The position numbers and the translations under genes are program-made. Below, piece after piece: positions 62,251 through 64,000 of a stretch of 64,000 bases of DNA. Numbering within the stretch: position 1 is the stretch's first letter; every line of letters starts with the position of its first letter. The DNA lies in assembly GCA_035533215.1 (NCBI GenBank), contig DATLUG010000025.1, positions 26,645 to 90,644 on the forward strand, in the 5' to 3' direction. This DNA comes from DAHUZL01 sp035533215 (lineage in GTDB: Bacteria > Chloroflexota > Dormibacteria > Aeolococcales > Bog-877). The notes beneath the pieces were generated by a model. That model was not told where the DNA came from, did not search any database, and worked only from the letters and a program-made list of their open reading frames with translations.

Positions 62251-62808
62251 ATGACCACAAAGCCCAGAGGTGCGCCGGCCGACCCGAAGCGGGGTCGCCC
62301 CGTCGCCGTGAAGCCAGACGCGGTGCGGGAGGCTGAGCCCGGAGGGGCGGACGGTGGGCCCGCGGCCGTCCCGGACAAGGAGCCGGAGACCATCCGCCCG
62401 CCGCTCGACGACCTGGAGTCAGGGCCCCGCTCCCTCGCCCCCGTCGCTGCCCGACCGGAGCCGGCGTCCCCGGCCGCCTCCAGCCCGCGGCCGGTGCCGC
62501 CCCGCCCCCGCCCCGACCCCCGGGCGGCGGCAACCGATCCCGCCGACATCCCGCTGGAGGAGCAGACCGCGGAGATGCGGTGGCCGCCCGGCAGCTGGGT
62601 CCGGGTCACCAACATCGTCCGCCACAGCACGTCCGAGCCGATCGAGGGCATCGCGGTCGGGGACGTGGCCCAGGTGACCGCCGCGCTGTCCCAGACGCTG
62701 GTGCTGATCTTTCCCACCCGCGACAACCGCCGCGAGGTGCTCCACATCGAGTCGATCGAGACGGTCGAGGCGCCCCCGCCACCGCTGGCGCGGGGCCGTC
62801 GTCGCTGA
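62251..62808 (+). CDS. Unrecognised protein with disordered N-terminus and small beta domain
   Basis: The 185 residues split into a Pro/Ala/Arg-rich, probably disordered first 105 and a compact C-terminal region (WPPGSWVRVTNIVRHSTSEP, then GIAVGDVAQVTAALSQTLVL, REVLHIESIETVE). The C-terminal region has the alternating strand pattern of an SH3-like or KOW-like barrel. I cannot name a family. ATG 62251 follows GGGAGGGA. It is convergent with the XRE regulator and completes a run of three unknown genes after pheA. Confidence 0.6.
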   Translation: MTTKPRGAPADPKRGRPVAVKPDAVREAEPGGADGGPAAVPDKEPETIRPPLDDLESGPRSLAPVAARPEPASPAASSPRPVPPRPRPDPRAAATDPADIPLEEQTAEMRWPPGSWVRVTNIVRHSTSEPIEGIAVGDVAQVTAALSQTLVLIFPTRDNRREVLHIESIETVEAPPPPLARGRRR

Positions 62809-62838
62809 GCCGGCTCCCGCCCCCCTCGGGCCGCCGCG

Positions 62839-63114
62839 TCAGCGCACCCGGCTCCCCGCCCGGGGCTCCGGGCGGAGCAGCCGCTCGGCCCGGGTGAGGG
62901 GGTCGACCATGACCACCTCGAAGAGCTCCTCGAAGTCGCACCCGAAGAGGGTGAGGAGCGCCGCGCGGAGGCGCGGCCCCGGGTTGCGCGTCCCCGCCTC
63001 CAGGGCCGGGATGTAGTTCTGGGTCACCCCCAGCCGGCGCGCCAGCTCGCGCTGGGTGAGCTGGTGTCGCTGGCGCATCGAGCGGAGTCCGGCCGCCCGC
63101 ACCACCACGTTCAC
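62839..63114 (-). CDS. XRE-family helix-turn-helix regulator
   Basis: The 91-residue protein is one lambda-repressor-like HTH (about residues 8-65): LRSMRQRHQLTQRELARRLG, VTQNYIPALEAGTRNPGPRL, ALLTLFGCDFEELFE, followed by a short tail. Such small regulators often control a neighbouring toxin, phage or mobile gene. Here no toxin is adjacent and the upstream neighbour is a transposase. GTG 63114 is fixed by a leaderless promoter with near-consensus -35 and -10 immediately upstream. Confidence 0.85.
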   Translation of the reverse strand: MNVVVRAAGLRSMRQRHQLTQRELARRLGVTQNYIPALEAGTRNPGPRLRAALLTLFGCDFEELFEVVMVDPLTRAERLLRPEPRAGSRVR

Positions 63115-63120
63115 GCGCCC

Positions 63121-63149
63121 ACGCTATGGCTGGCCTGTATGTTTGTCAA
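63121..63149 (-). promoter_or_regulatory. Near-consensus leaderless promoter of the XRE gene
   Basis: On the reverse strand TTGACA (63149-63144), 17 bp, TAGCGT (63126-63121), then 6 nt to GTG 63114. The -35 overlaps the TGA stop of the transposase frame, so this promoter begins exactly at the edge of the transposase gene. Confidence 0.7.
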
Positions 63150-64000
63150 GACCACAGGGGCGCGGTCGACCGGGTCCGGTCCGATCGGCGACGAGCGTGC
63201 GCCAATCGGTCATGGGCAACGGGGGGGCGGGTGGCCCAGCGGTAGCGTTTCCGGCCCTCCCGGACGAGGCGGCGCACGATGATCACCGCGTTGGCGACCG
63301 CCAGGCTGCAGGCGATCACGCGCTGCCGCCGGGCGGTGCACCGGGCCAGCCGGTGGAAGGCGTTGTGCCACGCCGTGGTGCGCTCCACCACCCACCGTTC
63401 CCCGGCCTGAAGCGGGGCGGGGCGACCCCGCCGGGCGGTCGCGCCGGTGAGGTGGTGGCCGGCCAGGGTGGCTCGGCTCTGGTTCGAGTCGTAGCCGCGA
63501 TCGAGATGCACCGTCGTGGTCTCGGCCAGCGGGCTCTCGGCGGCCAGGCTGGCGAGGGTCGGCGCCAGCAGCGGCGAGTCGTGGACATTCGCGGGCGCCA
63601 GCACCACCCCGAGGGGGATGCCGTGGCCATCGACGACCCGCGAGCGCTTGAGGCTCTGCTGGCCCCGATCGACCGACTCCGCCCGGCGACCTCGCCCCCG
63701 CAGGGGGCCGTGGCGATCCACCCGTCCAGGGCGAGGTCGGTCAGCGCCAGGCCGATCATCCGGTCGTAGGCGGTCCGGGCCAGCCCCTCGAGGCGGGCCA
63801 TCACGCCCGCTGCGATCCACGCGTCCCGGCGCCGGCGCAGCGTGGGGGCTGAACCGGTGGGGTCGGCCAGCCGCCAGGAGGCGGTCCCGAAGACCAGGGC
63901 CTGCACGAGCTCCTCGAAGACGACCCGATCAGGGACGCGGGGGCGGTGGCCGCCCAGGGGAGGGGTCACCGCCGGGACCGGGAGCCGGTCTTCGACCTGC
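63146..64000 (-). pseudogene. IS5-family DDE transposase, frame-broken and cut by the window edge
   Basis: The frame is open at base 64000. The first part reads DRVVFEELVQALVFGTASWR and DGWIATAPCGGEVAGRS. The rest, in the next frame, reads RSRVVDGHGIPLGVVLAPAN, HLDRGYDSNQSR, PLQAGERWVVERTTAWHNAF and VANAVIIVRRLVREGRKRYRW, giving the DDE residues and the YREK-like end of IS5 elements. Inserting one C near 63675 restores GRSPVDRGQQ. Some IS5 groups use programmed frameshifting, but the break lies in the conserved catalytic core, so error or decay is likelier. The 29 residues after RYRW are not part of the family, and the terminal repeat is not identified. Confidence 0.78.

Noticed and set aside
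63146..64000. Programmed frameshift in the IS5-like transposase
   Set aside because: Two-frame IS5 groups exist, but the break here falls inside the catalytic core without a slippery run, and one added base restores the conserved sequence.

Overview
The window is very GC-rich bacterial chromosome with short intergenic gaps, many GTG starts and many 4-bp GTGA or ATGA overlaps between genes. I see no outer-membrane genes. KorAB, a phosphatidylinositol-mannoside-like acyltransferase and glycosyltransferase pair, CHAP-type wall hydrolases and frequent leaderless starts all point to a monoderm high-GC Terrabacterium. Actinomycetota or the Chloroflexota/Dormibacterota neighbourhood fit best, but this placement is inference. 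I found no rRNA, tRNA or CRISPR array.

Layout. 1-9.3 kb: the end of a carotenoid-type oxidoreductase, a VOC protein, and a reverse-strand run (solute-binding protein, CocE-type hydrolase, DeoR regulator, glycerol kinase, glycerol-3-phosphate dehydrogenase, FAD oxidoreductase) in which the last four junctions are all GTGA overlaps. 9.7-14.3 kb: two aldo/keto reductases, two membrane proteins and a frame-broken DUF72 gene. 14.4-17.3 kb: 2-oxoacid:ferredoxin oxidoreductase KorAB. 17.4-18.8 kb: two paralogous secreted proteins, each with its own 11-bp-period direct-repeat operator, -10 element and terminator-like palindrome. 18.9-24.1 kb: a citrate synthase carrying N-terminal CBS domains, an MFS transporter and acetyl-CoA synthetase. 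24.3-29 kb: a frame-broken 2-hydroxyacid dehydrogenase, a rhodanese, an SDR and a YyaL-type protein. 29-34.9 kb: a six-gene lipid-flavoured operon (isochorismatase-like hydrolase, acyltransferase, glycosyltransferase, DegV, PlsY) ending in fumC. 35-40.7 kb: a NarL-type two-component system, a class A penicillin-binding protein with a His/Gly tail, and a receiver-only protein.

40.8-49.5 kb holds the most interesting locus: a type IV secretion-like cluster (coupling ATPase, small two-helix membrane protein, VirB6/TrbL-like protein, PrgI-like protein, VirB4-like ATPase, M23 peptidase, CHAP hydrolase) with no relaxase, integrase or replication gene in sight. 49.5-56 kb carries an MFS transporter, a UbiA prenyltransferase and hemE with interleaved divergent promoters, a broken DUF421 gene, a second receiver protein, and a second CHAP protein followed by a lytic transglycosylase. 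56-64 kb holds an M20 peptidase and N-acylamino acid racemase/OSBS pair, an unrecognised HExxxH protein, prephenate dehydratase, three unrecognised genes, an XRE regulator and a frame-broken IS5-like transposase cut by the window edge.

Two themes cut across the window. First, at least fourteen genes start 6-8 nt after a hexamer of the form NANNNT, which indicates leaderless transcripts and helps choose starts. Second, nearly all broken reading frames are explained by single missing bases, often in G/C runs. This could be assembly error rather than gene decay, so the pseudogene calls are provisional. Central metabolism is well represented (korAB, CBS-citrate synthase, fumC, acs), together with glycerol and lipid metabolism and cell-wall remodelling.
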